Of a stretch of 64,000 nt of DNA, positions 26,995 to 34,953 are shown one piece after another; the first letter of the stretch is position 1, and each line of letters starts with the position of its first letter. A model generated the notes under the pieces. That model was not told the origin of the DNA and ran no database searches. It worked only from the letters and a program-made list of their open reading frames with translations. A program made the position numbers and the translations under genes. The DNA lies in NCBI RefSeq assembly GCF_034424545.1, contig NZ_CP139971.1, positions 1,178,001 through 1,242,000 on the forward strand, in the 5' to 3' direction. The DNA is from Trinickia caryophylli (GTDB lineage Bacteria; Pseudomonadota; Gammaproteobacteria; Burkholderiales; Burkholderiaceae).

Positions 26995-27258
26995 TCATCC
27001 CATGGAAATCGTAGATCCCCGGCTCACCAGCGTGCACCCACATGTCACGCGGTGTCCGTGCAACGCTACCGGGCTGCCGCTGAGCATGCTTGCTTCATCG
27101 CCCTCCGCGATGGTCTGCTGGCCGTGCTCTTTGCATTCCACTGTGTCGCCCTTGCGCGCGATGGGCTTGCCGTCGACGATGTCTTCTTTCGATCCCGTCG
27201 TAACGGTCCCCCCATGCGGTGCCAGCGTGTCACCTACGACAATAACCTGACGAGACAA
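26995..27258 (-). CDS. PAAR-domain protein (type VI secretion spike tip)
   Basis: 87 residues from a TTG at 27258 preceded by AAAGGAG six bases away; this gives the usual PAAR beginning 'SRQVIVVGDTLAPHGGTV'. An ATG seven codons upstream (27279) is possible but puts the Shine-Dalgarno inside the gene. The fold is shown by the repeating 'GGTVTTGS', 'GKPIARKGDTVECKEHG' and 'VALHGHRVTCGCTLVS' strands with the Pro-Ala-Ala-Arg-like turns and conserved Cys/His pair for metal. PAAR proteins sharpen the VgrG spike and carry effectors. No VgrG or T6SS structural gene is in the window. Confidence 0.88.
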   Translation of the reverse strand: MSRQVIVVGDTLAPHGGTVTTGSKEDIVDGKPIARKGDTVECKEHGQQTIAEGDEASMLSGSPVALHGHRVTCGCTLVSRGSTISMG

Positions 27259-27317
27259 TACGTTCTCCTTTACGGTCATGTTTCCCTGATGCTGGCAGCA
27301 ATCGAGCGTCGCAGGAA

Positions 27318-28985
27318 CTACAGCCGGATATTTAGGACACCCGGCGTACCCGTTTCCTCGTTCGGGCTACCCAGGTAGGTCCATCGGATGTCCGTCACGC
27401 CAATATCGATGAACCGTGCGGCAGGGTTTGGAAACGCCGCATCCTTTTCGACGAAAGCCTGCTGGTCCCACCGGTTGTATAGCCCAGCAAGAGGATGATC
27501 GTCTACGACGCGACCCTCCCATATTCCAATTTTCGGGCAAAGCTGCCCGCCGTTGCATTGAATCCGCGAACTTGGCTTCGCGACTTCACGCAGCAGTCCG
27601 ACGTTGACCATATGGGTCACAAAGTCCGCTCGTTGCGGAGGCAATGCATACGCCTCACCGAGATAGTGCCACTGCACCCGCTCGGCTGGCAGCCAGTCGT
27701 GTTTCGATGGTTCGAAGCGCTCTCCAGCCGCGTACCACTCGGGAACATTATGGCGGGCGGGCAGCAATTGCGACTTCGGCAGCGACTCTGCGCCGTACAG
27801 TGCAAGCCAGTACCCGTCTTGCGGCACGAGTTGGTCGCCTGCGACTTTACCAGCACTTTGTCCTAGCGGTGCCACGGCATAGCCTTGTGGGATACGCTCG
27901 CGCTCATTTAACGATTCCCCCTGTTGCGACCTCTGGGACGATGGCGTCACAGCCTTTGCACCATCCACCAGCGTCCTCCCATTACCATCCCATTTGGGTA
28001 ACGGAGCGGGCGGTAGCGGCAGGACCTTGTCTAGATTGGGTAACTTTAAACGACCACCGTAGAATTCGAGTGCGTCGCCAAGTTTGCTGTACCGCTCCGC
28101 ACGAGCCTTGTCGAGGTGGCCTACGATATTGCGGCCATTCGTGAGGTTCATACCATTAAACTCGGAATATAGCGTGTTTGCACATTTTGCACTGCCGAGT
28201 TTTACCCCCTCATGAAACACCCTTAAGGCCCGGAGCTTGGATTCAGGCGTGGTGCCCTTGTAGAGGTATCCCAACGCTTCCGCAGCATCTCCATACCCCT
28301 GTGCCAATGCGCACTGCAGCATTTCAGTTGCTACGGGAACATTGCTCCAAAATCCCTGGCTGGGATCGTCATAGGTCGCAGCAAGTTTGTCGCCGAGAAA
28401 AGTCATGGCCGCTGGGCTACCCAGCTCGGCCGCGCGTTGGAAGAACGCATAAGCACTTGTGGCGCCCCCTCCCTTGACAAGCCCGTTCTGGTGGTAGACA
28501 CCCATCACGTCATATGCATCCGGCACCTTCAATTTCATCGCCTTTTCCACCCAGCGAATCGCCACCTCAGGATCGTGTTCTGGAACCGCGTAGTCACTGA
28601 GGATCAACGACGCGAGGTTGAGCATCGCCCTCCAATGGTTACGCTCCGCAGCTTGCGTATAGAGCTGATAGATCTTCGGGTAGTCGCGTTTCTGATAGAA
28701 GATATCCGGATCGTCGAGTGCCAGCGCCTGCTGAAACCATTGCTCCGCTTGCGGGTCGACGGCAGGGACGTGCTGATCTTGATAGACGCAGGTAAACGCC
28801 TTGCGATGAGGGTTGAACGGCGGCAACTTCTCGTAGCGCGGCAGCTCGGACATACTGTTACTCAGCTTGTTGGTCAAAGTGGTAAACGAAACGGCCTGCG
28901 AACCGGCTGGCGGTACAAGACCCACAACTAACAGTCGCAAAACCAGGGTGATCAGTGCTGCGTGAAAGCCATGCTTGTCAGGCAT
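27318..28985 (-). CDS. Sel1-repeat (TPR-like) protein with C-terminal DUF6396-type domain
   Basis: 555 residues. A hydrophobic signal segment at 8-30 predicts export. Residues about 95-300 hold Sel1-like repeats ('YTQAAERNHWRAMLNLASL', 'FFQRAAELGSPAAMTFLGDKL', 'LQCALAQGYGDAAEALGYLY', 'FHEGVKLGSAKCANTL'). The C-terminal 170 residues ('CPKIGIWEGRVVDDHPLAGLYNRWDQQAFVEKDAAFP') look like a domain repeatedly seen beside type VI lipase effectors in Burkholderiaceae. It lies between a truncated gene upstream and the PAAR gene, so an immunity or adaptor role is likely. The upstream fragment overlaps it by eight bases. Confidence 0.78.
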   Translation of the reverse strand: MPDKHGFHAALITLVLRLLVVGLVPPAGSQAVSFTTLTNKLSNSMSELPRYEKLPPFNPHRKAFTCVYQDQHVPAVDPQAEQWFQQALALDDPDIFYQKRDYPKIYQLYTQAAERNHWRAMLNLASLILSDYAVPEHDPEVAIRWVEKAMKLKVPDAYDVMGVYHQNGLVKGGGATSAYAFFQRAAELGSPAAMTFLGDKLAATYDDPSQGFWSNVPVATEMLQCALAQGYGDAAEALGYLYKGTTPESKLRALRVFHEGVKLGSAKCANTLYSEFNGMNLTNGRNIVGHLDKARAERYSKLGDALEFYGGRLKLPNLDKVLPLPPAPLPKWDGNGRTLVDGAKAVTPSSQRSQQGESLNERERIPQGYAVAPLGQSAGKVAGDQLVPQDGYWLALYGAESLPKSQLLPARHNVPEWYAAGERFEPSKHDWLPAERVQWHYLGEAYALPPQRADFVTHMVNVGLLREVAKPSSRIQCNGGQLCPKIGIWEGRVVDDHPLAGLYNRWDQQAFVEKDAAFPNPAARFIDIGVTDIRWTYLGSPNEETGTPGVLNIRL

Positions 28986-29238
28986 AGTCAGTGTTCCCTG
29001 AGGATGGAATGGTCACCGAGGCATGCATTGCCTCCGTGGAACGATGATCCTCGAATGGCAAAAGAAATCCTGTCATTGGTTGCCCCTTCTTCATCTGTGT
29101 AAAGTTGTCTCTCATACGAGAGATCCAATCCTTAAACACATTCGGCAAATCGGCGGCACGCCCGCTACCAAGCGCCCCCCCTCCAGAGTTCAGACCAAAT
29201 ACCCTCTCTCGAAGCTCGGCCACAGATCCAACCCCGGT
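28978..29238 (-). pseudogene. C-terminal fragment of a gene cut off by the IS407-type element
   Basis: An open frame enters directly from the IS boundary at 29238 and ends at 28978, overlapping the Sel1 gene by eight bases, which marks it as the 3' end of a translationally coupled upstream gene. Residues include 'DWISRMRDNFTQMKKGQPM' and 'FLLPFEDHRSTEAMHASV'. In similar loci the upstream gene is often a type VI lipase effector, but this fragment is too short to confirm that. A GTG at 29223 could start an 81-residue remnant. Confidence 0.6.
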
Positions 29239-29285
29239 TGACCTGCCCCCTTCGGTAGGGCCAACCGGCTTCTAGCAAAGTCCCT

Positions 29286-30149
29286 TTAAACCAGCTCCTG
29301 GAAAGTGGCAGGAGCATCCGCTGTTGCCCGATGTTTCGCCGCGAACTCTGCTGGCGAAAGATAATTCAATGCGCTGTGGGGCCGGTCCTCGTTGTAGTCC
29401 TGACGCCACGCCGCGATGACCGCTCGGGCATGTGCAAGGCTCTTGAACCAATGCTCGTTAAGGCATTCGTCGCGGAACTTGCCGTTGAACGATTCGATGT
29501 ACGCATTCTGCGTCGGCTTGCCCGGTTGAATCAATTTCAACGTAACGCCACTGGCGTAGGCCCATTGGTCAAGCGCCCGGCTCGTAAATTCCGGTCCCTG
29601 GTCCGTTCGCAGCGCTTTGGGATAGCCCCGGAAACGTGCTGCCCGGTCTAACGCTCGTGCGACGTACAAGCCGGACATGCCGTGGTCCACGACGATATCA
29701 ACAGACTCCTTGGTGAAGTCATCGACGATAGTCAGGCACTTCAGACGCCGCCCGTTCGACAGCGCATCCATCACGAAATCGATTGACCAAACCTCATTGG
29801 GACCGCCCGGCAAAGCCAACTGCTCACGTTCAATCATGACGCCGTGGCGCCGACGACGGCGTCGCACGGCCAGCCCAGCCTCACGGTAAAGGCGATGCAC
29901 GCGCTTGTGGTTCGCGTGAATGCCCTCGCGCTCCACGAGTGCATGCAGCCGCCGGTAGCCGAACCGCCGGCGCTCATGCGCCAGTTCCACCAGGCGCGCC
30001 GTTAGCGCTTCGTTCTCGTGGTCCGGTTTCGACTCGTAATGCAACACGCTGCGAGACAGCCCAACAAGCCGGCAGACACGGCGCTCCGAGATGTCGACCT
30101 TCTCCCGAATCGCCGCCACTGCCTCGCGCTTGGCTTGTGGGCTCAGGGC
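29286..30149 (-). CDS. IS407-type transposase OrfB (DDE integrase core)
   Basis: About 287 residues read from the frameshift region next to orfA; the frame is open further upstream but that part is antisense to orfA-coded sequence. Contains the HTH_21 segment 'RRFGYRRLHALVEREG' and the rve catalytic triad: Asp in 'VWSIDFVMDAL', Asp in 'LRTDQGPEFTS' and Glu in 'NGKFRDECLNEHWF'. Expression is probably as an OrfAB fusion by -1 slippage at AAAGGGAAAG. No internal stop, so the transposase may be functional. Confidence 0.88.
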   Translation of the reverse strand, partial: ALSPQAKREAVAAIREKVDISERRVCRLVGLSRSVLHYESKPDHENEALTARLVELAHERRRFGYRRLHALVEREGIHANHKRVHRLYREAGLAVRRRRRRHGVMIEREQLALPGGPNEVWSIDFVMDALSNGRRLKCLTIVDDFTKESVDIVVDHGMSGLYVARALDRAARFRGYPKALRTDQGPEFTSRALDQWAYASGVTLKLIQPGKPTQNAYIESFNGKFRDECLNEHWFKSLAHARAVIAAWRQDYNEDRPHSALNYLSPAEFAAKHRATADAPATFQELV

Positions 30150-30406
30150 TTTCCCTTGACGACCACCTTCAGCGCTTCCATGTCGAGCATCGCTTCGGCC
30201 AGTAGCTTCTTCAGCCGCGCGTTCTCGACTTCCAGGTCCTTCAACCGGCGCGCTTCCGGCACCTCCATGCCGCCGAACTTCGCGCGCCACGTGTAGAACG
30301 ACGCGTCACTGAAGCCGTGCTTCCTGCACAGCTCCTTCACCGGCATGCCGGCCTCGGCTTCCTTCAGAAACCCGATGATTTGTTCTTCCGTAAAGCGCTT
30401 CTTCAT
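30143..30406 (-). CDS. IS407-type transposase OrfA (HTH_8)
   Basis: 87 residues. 'KKRFTEEQIIGFLKEAEAG' followed by the helix-turn-helix 'VKELCRKHGFSDASFYTWRAKFGG' and a leucine-zipper-like end 'LKDLEVENARLKKLLAEAMLD'. This is the DNA-binding subunit of the IS3-family transposase. It overlaps the OrfB frame at its 3' end. Confidence 0.9.
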   Translation of the reverse strand: MKKRFTEEQIIGFLKEAEAGMPVKELCRKHGFSDASFYTWRAKFGGMEVPEARRLKDLEVENARLKKLLAEAMLDMEALKVVVKGKP

Positions 30407-30474
30407 GTTCGTCTTCCTCTCCGAAAACGAACTTTACTAGGTTCCGACTGGCCCGGTTTGATGGGGGCAGGTCA

Positions 30475-31264
30475 GTGGAAGTTAAAGGCGCGGCCGACGT
30501 GCGCGCTGCCGACCGCAACATCGCCGCGCTGGCCGTCGATGGCGTGTACCGCACCGATCATCCCCCTGGCCGTCGCCCAAGGCCAAGCGGTGCCCGACCG
30601 CGACCTGCGCGAGGTAGTGGCCGCGTATGTGCGCCGGCTCGAAGCCCTGCGCCGCGCCGGTATCGTGGAGTGAGAAAGCCGAAGGCGTCTGGCGTGTCCC
30701 TGGTGACCTGGCCGAACGAGGCCGCCAGTACGACGCGCAACGTCTCGGCGGCGGCGTGGCGTTGGAACTGAAATCGCACCTGCCCATCGAGCGGCAGGTC
30801 CACGTCATCGGCGCCACCTGGCTCGACCAGCAGTTGATCGCCGGCGGCAAGGAGTTGGGCAATCTGGGCTTTGGGGCCGAGGTCCAGAACGCGCTAAGCG
30901 AGCGCGCGGACTTCTTGGCCGGACAAGGACTGGCCGAGCGTCGCGGGCAGCGTGTCGACCTCGCCCGCAACCTGCTGGCGACGCTGCGCGGGCGGGAGGT
31001 GGCACAGGCTGCGAAGGACATCGCCATAGAAACCGGCCTGGGACATCGGCCGGTGGCCGACGGGCAGCGCATGGCCGGCATCTACCGACGCAGCGTCATG
31101 CACGCCAGTGGGCGCCACGCCATGCTCGATGACGGCAACACGGATTTTCGCTCGTGCCGTGGAAGCCATTATTCGAGCAGCGGCTGGGACAGCAGCTGGC
31201 TGCGACTGTGCGTGGCGGCGTGTCTTGGGAATCGGGTCGGCAGCGCGGCCCTTCCGTTGGGTAA
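30475..31264 (+). pseudogene. 3' remnant of a conjugative relaxase with DUF3363 domain (Tn4371-like ICE)
   Basis: Begins exactly at the IS407 end and terminates at TAA 31262-31264. Three frames must be joined: 'DVRAADRNIAALAVDGVYR' (to about 30562, extra C in a C-run), then 'AVAQGQAVPDRDLREVVAAY' with 'RRLEALRRAGIVE' (stop at 30673). The third is 'EGVWRVPGDLAERGRQYDAQ' through 'MAGIYRRSVMHASGRHAMLDDG'. A last shift at about 31138 gives 'GFSLVPWKPLFEQRLGQQLA' and 'SWESGRQRGPSVG'. These are the hallmark segments of DUF3363 relaxases of Tn4371-family integrative conjugative elements. The nuclease half is missing, so mobilisation by this protein is impossible. Confidence 0.8.
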
Positions 31265-31273
31265 CAGATTCTC

Positions 31274-31450
31274 ATGCTGCCAGGCGTTGTCACTGGCCCT
31301 CTCGTCGGAAAGCTTATTGCATGTTTCGGCGTGCGCCGAGTTTGTCTGTTGGGCTATCGGGCCAATGCGTCGGTTATTCGCTTCTGGCGCTCAATCCCGG
31401 ATCGCTTGCCATTGGGTATCTGGGCGCGGAACGGGAGTCGCTGCCGCCTT
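31274..31450 (+). pseudogene. Fragment of an MFS transporter
   Basis: 'LPGVVTGPLVGKLIACFGVR' and, after a one-base frame change, 'GYSLLALNPGSLAIGYLGA' are typical of major-facilitator helices and the RxGxR loop. Neither end is complete. It lies directly after the relaxase remnant and is another sign of rearrangement. The following 31450-31653 shows no clear gene. Confidence 0.5.
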
Positions 31451-31653
31451 GGCGCCGCTGGATCTCCGATTCGAACTCGACACCTTCGGATCACGTCTAA
31501 CTGATGCCAGCTTGGGACTCATCGCATTTGTGCTGGCAAGCGTTGTAGTCCCGAGCTTCACACGCAGCACGCGCGCAGCGGCAAGCTGTCGACCAGAATG
31601 GAATGTCTTCAAGCCAAGCGCCTTGGCTGATGCCTCATAGCTCCAAGTGGGTG

Positions 31654-32067
31654 CTATCGGTTCTGTTCGGTTGTTTGCTGTGCGTCGAATACTGAGCGCG
31701 CAGCTTCAATTTCTGGCTGGTGTGACTGTACCCATCGAACCAGCATGCACAGCGGGTCGATCAGCGAGTGTCCCAAGGGCGTCAGCTCGTATTCCACCTT
31801 CGGAGGAATCGTTAGAAAGGCTCGACGAACGACCAGGCCATCACGCTCAAGACCGCGCAGCGTCAAAGTCAGCATGCGGTGCGAAACGCCAATGATGGCC
31901 CGCTTCATCGCGTTGAAGCGCATCGGGCCATTTGCCAGGGCGCCAATCACCATGATGGCCCACTTATCGCCCACGCGGTCGAGGATCTGGATGATCGCGC
32001 GACACGACGCCTGGCCTGCCTCCCCAAGCTCCGTGATCGTTGGTTGCTTCGTCGGTCCCGTGCCCAT
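31654..32067 (-). CDS. HxlR-family transcriptional regulator
   Basis: 137 residues. Winged helix of the HxlR/MarR-like type: 'CRAIIQILDRVGDKWAIMVIGALANGPMRFNAMKRAIIGVSHRMLTLTLRGLERDGLVVR' covers about residues 22-80, with the wing 'AFLTIPPKVEYELTPLGHSL'. The single cysteine near the N-terminus (about residue 22) is where redox- or quinone-sensing members such as YodB and HypR carry their sensor. It is divergent from two NmrA-type oxidoreductase genes whose leaders carry GAACA palindromes, so it probably represses them. Confidence 0.9.
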   Translation of the reverse strand: MGTGPTKQPTITELGEAGQASCRAIIQILDRVGDKWAIMVIGALANGPMRFNAMKRAIIGVSHRMLTLTLRGLERDGLVVRRAFLTIPPKVEYELTPLGHSLIDPLCMLVRWVQSHQPEIEAARSVFDAQQTTEQNR

Positions 32068-32118
32068 TGTTCCTACCTATTAAAAGCGAGCAGCACGCAG
32101 TCCGGCTACCGCATTAAA

Positions 32119-32189
32119 GGAACATGGATGTTCCTGGAGAACATCCGCGTGCGTTCTTGTGCCGTCGAGTTTACAGGAACAAAATGTTC
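32119..32189. promoter_or_regulatory. GAACA-type palindromes, probable HxlR operators (copy 1)
   Basis: GGAACAT-GG-ATGTTCC at 32119-32134 has perfect 7-bp arms. GAACA-AAA-TGTTC follows at 32177-32189, with a half site GAGAACATCC between. They occupy the 154-base space between the divergent HxlR gene and the first oxidoreductase. Confidence 0.65.
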
Positions 32190-32221
32190 TCTATGAATAT
32201 TTATAACTCGGAAGGTGCTAA

Positions 32222-33070
32222 ATGAAAGTCGGTGTCAGTGGCGCGAGCGGTCAGCTCGGCAAAGCAATCGTTCAGGATCTCATCGCCAGCCACGCCGGGC
32301 ACGGCGTCGTCGGCATCACGCGCAACACGGAAAACATCCCGGCCCCGGCGGAAAGCCGGTTTGGCGACTACGATCAGCCGGCCAGCCTTGCAGCGGCCTA
32401 TCAGGGTCTCGACGCCGTCGTCCTCATCCCAAGCGTTGATGTCATGCCCGGCGCGCGGGCCAAGCAATTCGTGGCGGCGATCGACGCCGCCGTCGAAGCG
32501 GGCGTGAAGCACATCGTCCTGGTGTCGAACGCGGGCACCAAGGACCTTCCTGTGCCGTCGATGCACGTTGATTTCTGGGTTGCCGAACAGCACCTGATCC
32601 GTGCTGATGCAGCTTGGACCATTCTGCGCATGAACCTCTACGCGGAGGTCGTCGCCCAGGAGGCGCAAATGCTGATCGCCAGCGGCGCGCTGATCGGCCT
32701 TGGCGAGGAGTCGGCTGGCTTTGTGGCGCGCGAGGACCTGGCGGCCGCCACGGCTGCCGTGCTGGTCAGCGGCAGACATGCGGGTGCGATCTACGACATT
32801 ACCGGGCCCGAGCGTCTCACCGGCGCGGAGAAAGCGGCGATCGTTGCCGAGGTCACCGGCAAGCCACTCGGCTTCGCGGTTGTCACCGAGGACCAGTTTC
32901 GTGGCGGCATGGCGCAAGCGGGTCTTCCCGGGCCGATCGTGGACTTCCTCGTCCAGGTCAAGCAGGGTATGGTCGGGCACGCCTACGACATCGTCACCGG
33001 CCATTTTGAACTGATCACTGGCCGCAAGCCCCGCCCGCTGCGCGACGTCATCGTCGCCGCTTTCTCGTGA
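32222..33070 (+). CDS. NmrA/QorB-type NAD(P)H-binding oxidoreductase (copy 1)
   Basis: 282 residues. Atypical short-chain dehydrogenase fold with the N-terminal dinucleotide motif 'VGVSGASGQLGKAIVQDL' (G-x-x-G-x-x-G) and 'VVLIPSVDVMPGARAKQF', 'HIVLVSNAGTKD' strands. It lacks the classical Tyr-x3-Lys pair, as do QorB-like quinone reductases and NmrA sensors. AAGG lies before the start. Pairing with an HxlR regulator is common for quinone or electrophile detoxification; substrate not proven. Confidence 0.85.
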   Translation: MKVGVSGASGQLGKAIVQDLIASHAGHGVVGITRNTENIPAPAESRFGDYDQPASLAAAYQGLDAVVLIPSVDVMPGARAKQFVAAIDAAVEAGVKHIVLVSNAGTKDLPVPSMHVDFWVAEQHLIRADAAWTILRMNLYAEVVAQEAQMLIASGALIGLGEESAGFVAREDLAAATAAVLVSGRHAGAIYDITGPERLTGAEKAAIVAEVTGKPLGFAVVTEDQFRGGMAQAGLPGPIVDFLVQVKQGMVGHAYDIVTGHFELITGRKPRPLRDVIVAAFS

Positions 33071-33076
33071 GGGCAA

Positions 33077-33146
33077 GGAACATGGATGTTCCTGGAGAAC
33101 ATCCGCGTGCGTTCTTGTGCCGCAGAATTTACAGGAACAAATGTTC
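33077..33146. promoter_or_regulatory. GAACA-type palindromes, probable HxlR operators (copy 2)
   Basis: A second GGAACATGGATGTTCC at 33077-33092 and GAACA-AA-TGTTC near 33134-33145 stand before the second oxidoreductase gene. The spacer in the second element is one base shorter than in copy 1, so helical phasing or affinity may differ between copies. Confidence 0.6.
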
Positions 33147-33178
33147 TCGATGAACGTTTCTAACTCGGAAGGTGCCAA

Positions 33179-34027
33179 ATGAAAATCGGTGTCAGTGGTG
33201 CGAGCGGCCAGCTCGGCAAAGCAATCGTTCAGGATCTGATCGCCAGCCACGCTGGTCACGGCGTCGTCGGCATCTCGCGCAGCCTGGGAAACATCCATGC
33301 CCCGGCGGAAGGCCGGTTCGGCGACTACGATCAGCCGGCCAGCCTTGCAGCGGCCTATCAGGGTCTCGACGCGGTCGTCCTCATCCCGAGCGACAATATC
33401 GAGCCCGGCGCGCGGGTGAAGCAGTTTGTGACGGCGATCGACGCCGCCGTCGAGGCGGGCGTGAAGCACATCGTTCTCGTGTCGGTGGCGGGTACGAAGG
33501 ACCTCGCCGCGCCGTCGATGTACGTCGAGTTCTGGGGGGCCGAGCAGCACCTGATGAGCGCTGCGGCAAGCTGGACCATCCTGCGCATGAACCTCTACGC
33601 GGAGGTCGTCGTCCAGGAGGCGCAGATGTTGATGGCCAGCGGCGCGCTGATCGGCCTCGGTGAGGAATCGGTCGGCTATGTGGCGCGCGAGGACCTGGCG
33701 TCCGCCGCTGCCGCCGTGCTGGTCAGCGGCAGCCATGCGGGTGCGATCTACGAGATCACCGGGCCCGAGCGTCTCGCCGGCGCGGAGAAAGCGGCCATCG
33801 TCGCCGAGGTCACCGGCAAGCCGCTCGGCTTCGCGGTTGTCACCGAGGACCAGTTTCGAGGCGGCATGGCGCAAGCGGGTCTTCCCGGGCGGGTCGTGGA
33901 CCTGGTCGTCCAGATCAAGAAGGGCATGGTCGGGCACGCCTACGACATCGTCACCGGCCATTTCGAGCTGATCAGCGGGCGCAAGCCGCGGCCTCTGCGC
34001 GACGTAATCGTCGCCGCCTTTTCGTGA
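33179..34027 (+). CDS. NmrA/QorB-type NAD(P)H-binding oxidoreductase (copy 2)
   Basis: 282 residues, a close paralogue of the product at 32222-33070 with the same 'IGVSGASGQLGKAIVQDLIA' motif. Differences cluster in surface segments, e.g. 'DNIEPGARVKQF' for 'DVMPGARAKQF' and 'SMYVEFWGAEQHLMSAAAS' for 'SMHVDFWVAEQHLIRADAA'. Both copies are intact, so each may still be used. The next gene begins 10 bases after its stop. Confidence 0.85.
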   Translation: MKIGVSGASGQLGKAIVQDLIASHAGHGVVGISRSLGNIHAPAEGRFGDYDQPASLAAAYQGLDAVVLIPSDNIEPGARVKQFVTAIDAAVEAGVKHIVLVSVAGTKDLAAPSMYVEFWGAEQHLMSAAASWTILRMNLYAEVVVQEAQMLMASGALIGLGEESVGYVAREDLASAAAAVLVSGSHAGAIYEITGPERLAGAEKAAIVAEVTGKPLGFAVVTEDQFRGGMAQAGLPGRVVDLVVQIKKGMVGHAYDIVTGHFELISGRKPRPLRDVIVAAFS

Positions 34028-34037
34028 GGACCGCGCC

Positions 34038-34766
34038 ATGCTGGACAAGGACCAAACCATGACGGATGCGCTGACGGTCGAAATCTGGCACGACGTGATC
34101 TGCCCGATCTGTCCCATCGGCGTCCGCCGCTTCCGCAAGGCCCTCGACCAGTTCGATGGCCGTGACCGGGTCAAAGTCGTCTACCGCTCGTATCGGCTGA
34201 TGCGTAACGTCGTGCCGCACAGCGTGGACGAGCACATCGCCCACAAGTTCGGCCGAGGTCAGAAAGCCGCGCCGATCCTGAAGCAGGTCTCGCAGGTCGC
34301 CGCCCAGGAGGGCATAACCTACGATCTCGAGAATACGCTGGCGGGCGATACGCTGGATGCCCATCGGCTCCTTTATCTGGCTGGTGCTGACGGCAAGCAG
34401 AAGGCGTTGATCGAGCGTTTCCATCGGGGCTACTTCTCCGAGCACGCCAACCTGTTCGATCCGGACGCGCTCCTGCGCCTCGCGGTCGAGGCCGGGCTCG
34501 ACGAACCGAGCGTTGCGGACGTCCTCGACGGCGACCGCTTCACAGCCAATGTTGAGGCGGACCAGGCCGAAGCGCATGCGCGCGGCATCCGGAGCGTGCC
34601 GCACTTCCTGATTGATCGCCGCATCTCCGTCAGCGGGGGGCAGGCGCCGGAAGATTTCCTCGCGGCGCTGAATAGCACGTGGACATCGCGGCCGCCACTG
34701 GAAGGTAACTCGTCCGCCGAACTCTCATGCGGCGACGACGGCTGCTACGCCCCGATCAGATCCTGA
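34038..34766 (+). CDS. DsbA-family (FrnE-like) thiol oxidoreductase
   Basis: 242 residues. DsbA-like thioredoxin fold with an inserted helical domain. The active-site region is 'WHDVICPICPIGVRRFRKAL': C-P-I-C instead of the common C-P-W-C-Y of FrnE proteins. The cis-proline loop is 'GIRSVPHFLIDRRISVSGGQAPEDFL'. No signal peptide, so cytoplasmic. Starts at 34038 or 34059 are both possible, each with a GGA-type site. It forms a unit with the two oxidoreductases, consistent with a response to thiol-reactive compounds. Confidence 0.87.
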   Translation: MLDKDQTMTDALTVEIWHDVICPICPIGVRRFRKALDQFDGRDRVKVVYRSYRLMRNVVPHSVDEHIAHKFGRGQKAAPILKQVSQVAAQEGITYDLENTLAGDTLDAHRLLYLAGADGKQKALIERFHRGYFSEHANLFDPDALLRLAVEAGLDEPSVADVLDGDRFTANVEADQAEAHARGIRSVPHFLIDRRISVSGGQAPEDFLAALNSTWTSRPPLEGNSSAELSCGDDGCYAPIRS

Positions 34767-34953
34767 CGACCGATTCGAATCCGCAGAGCGACGCGGACTG
34801 CCCTTCTTCCGCGCATTCTCAGCCAACCGAGAACCACTTCGACCTGGCTCTTGTGTTCTCTGCAAGTCCAATGCGCGCGAGGCGCCGATGGACCATTCCT
34901 CAATTGCGCAGTTCCGATTTGCCAAGCGGAAATGATTATTCGGTGGAGTGTGT

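Larger units (their letters stand above)
29239..30474 (-). mobile_element. IS407-type insertion sequence (IS3 family), 1236 bp
   Basis: Terminal inverted repeats start TGACCTGCCCCC at both ends and continue with GGGCCA about 20 bases in. The length of 1236 bp and the OrfA/OrfB pair fit the IS407 group. The flanks are CGGT on the left and GTGG on the right, so the expected 4-bp target duplication is absent. One flank is a gene of the PAAR locus, the other the interior of a relaxase gene, which shows that a deletion or recombination took place at the element. Confidence 0.9.
32117..34027 (+). repeat. Tandem duplication of operator plus oxidoreductase gene, unit about 957 bp
   Basis: The unit starting AAGGAACATGGATGTTCC (near 32117 and 33075), including a leader of about 100 bases and a 282-codon gene, occurs twice head to tail. 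The leaders differ by a few substitutions and one A in the GGAACA-A(n)-TGTTC element. The proteins are identical in length and differ at scattered positions, showing divergence after duplication. Confidence 0.9.

Noticed and set aside
31391..31612. Minus-strand frame with a faint HTH-like segment (SGRQLAAARVL...LGTTTLAS)
   Set aside because: No start signal, no full XRE domain; too weak to call even as a remnant.
32117..34027. CRISPR-like repeat array
   Set aside because: Only two long copies containing whole genes are present; it is a gene duplication. No short regularly spaced repeats were seen anywhere in the window.
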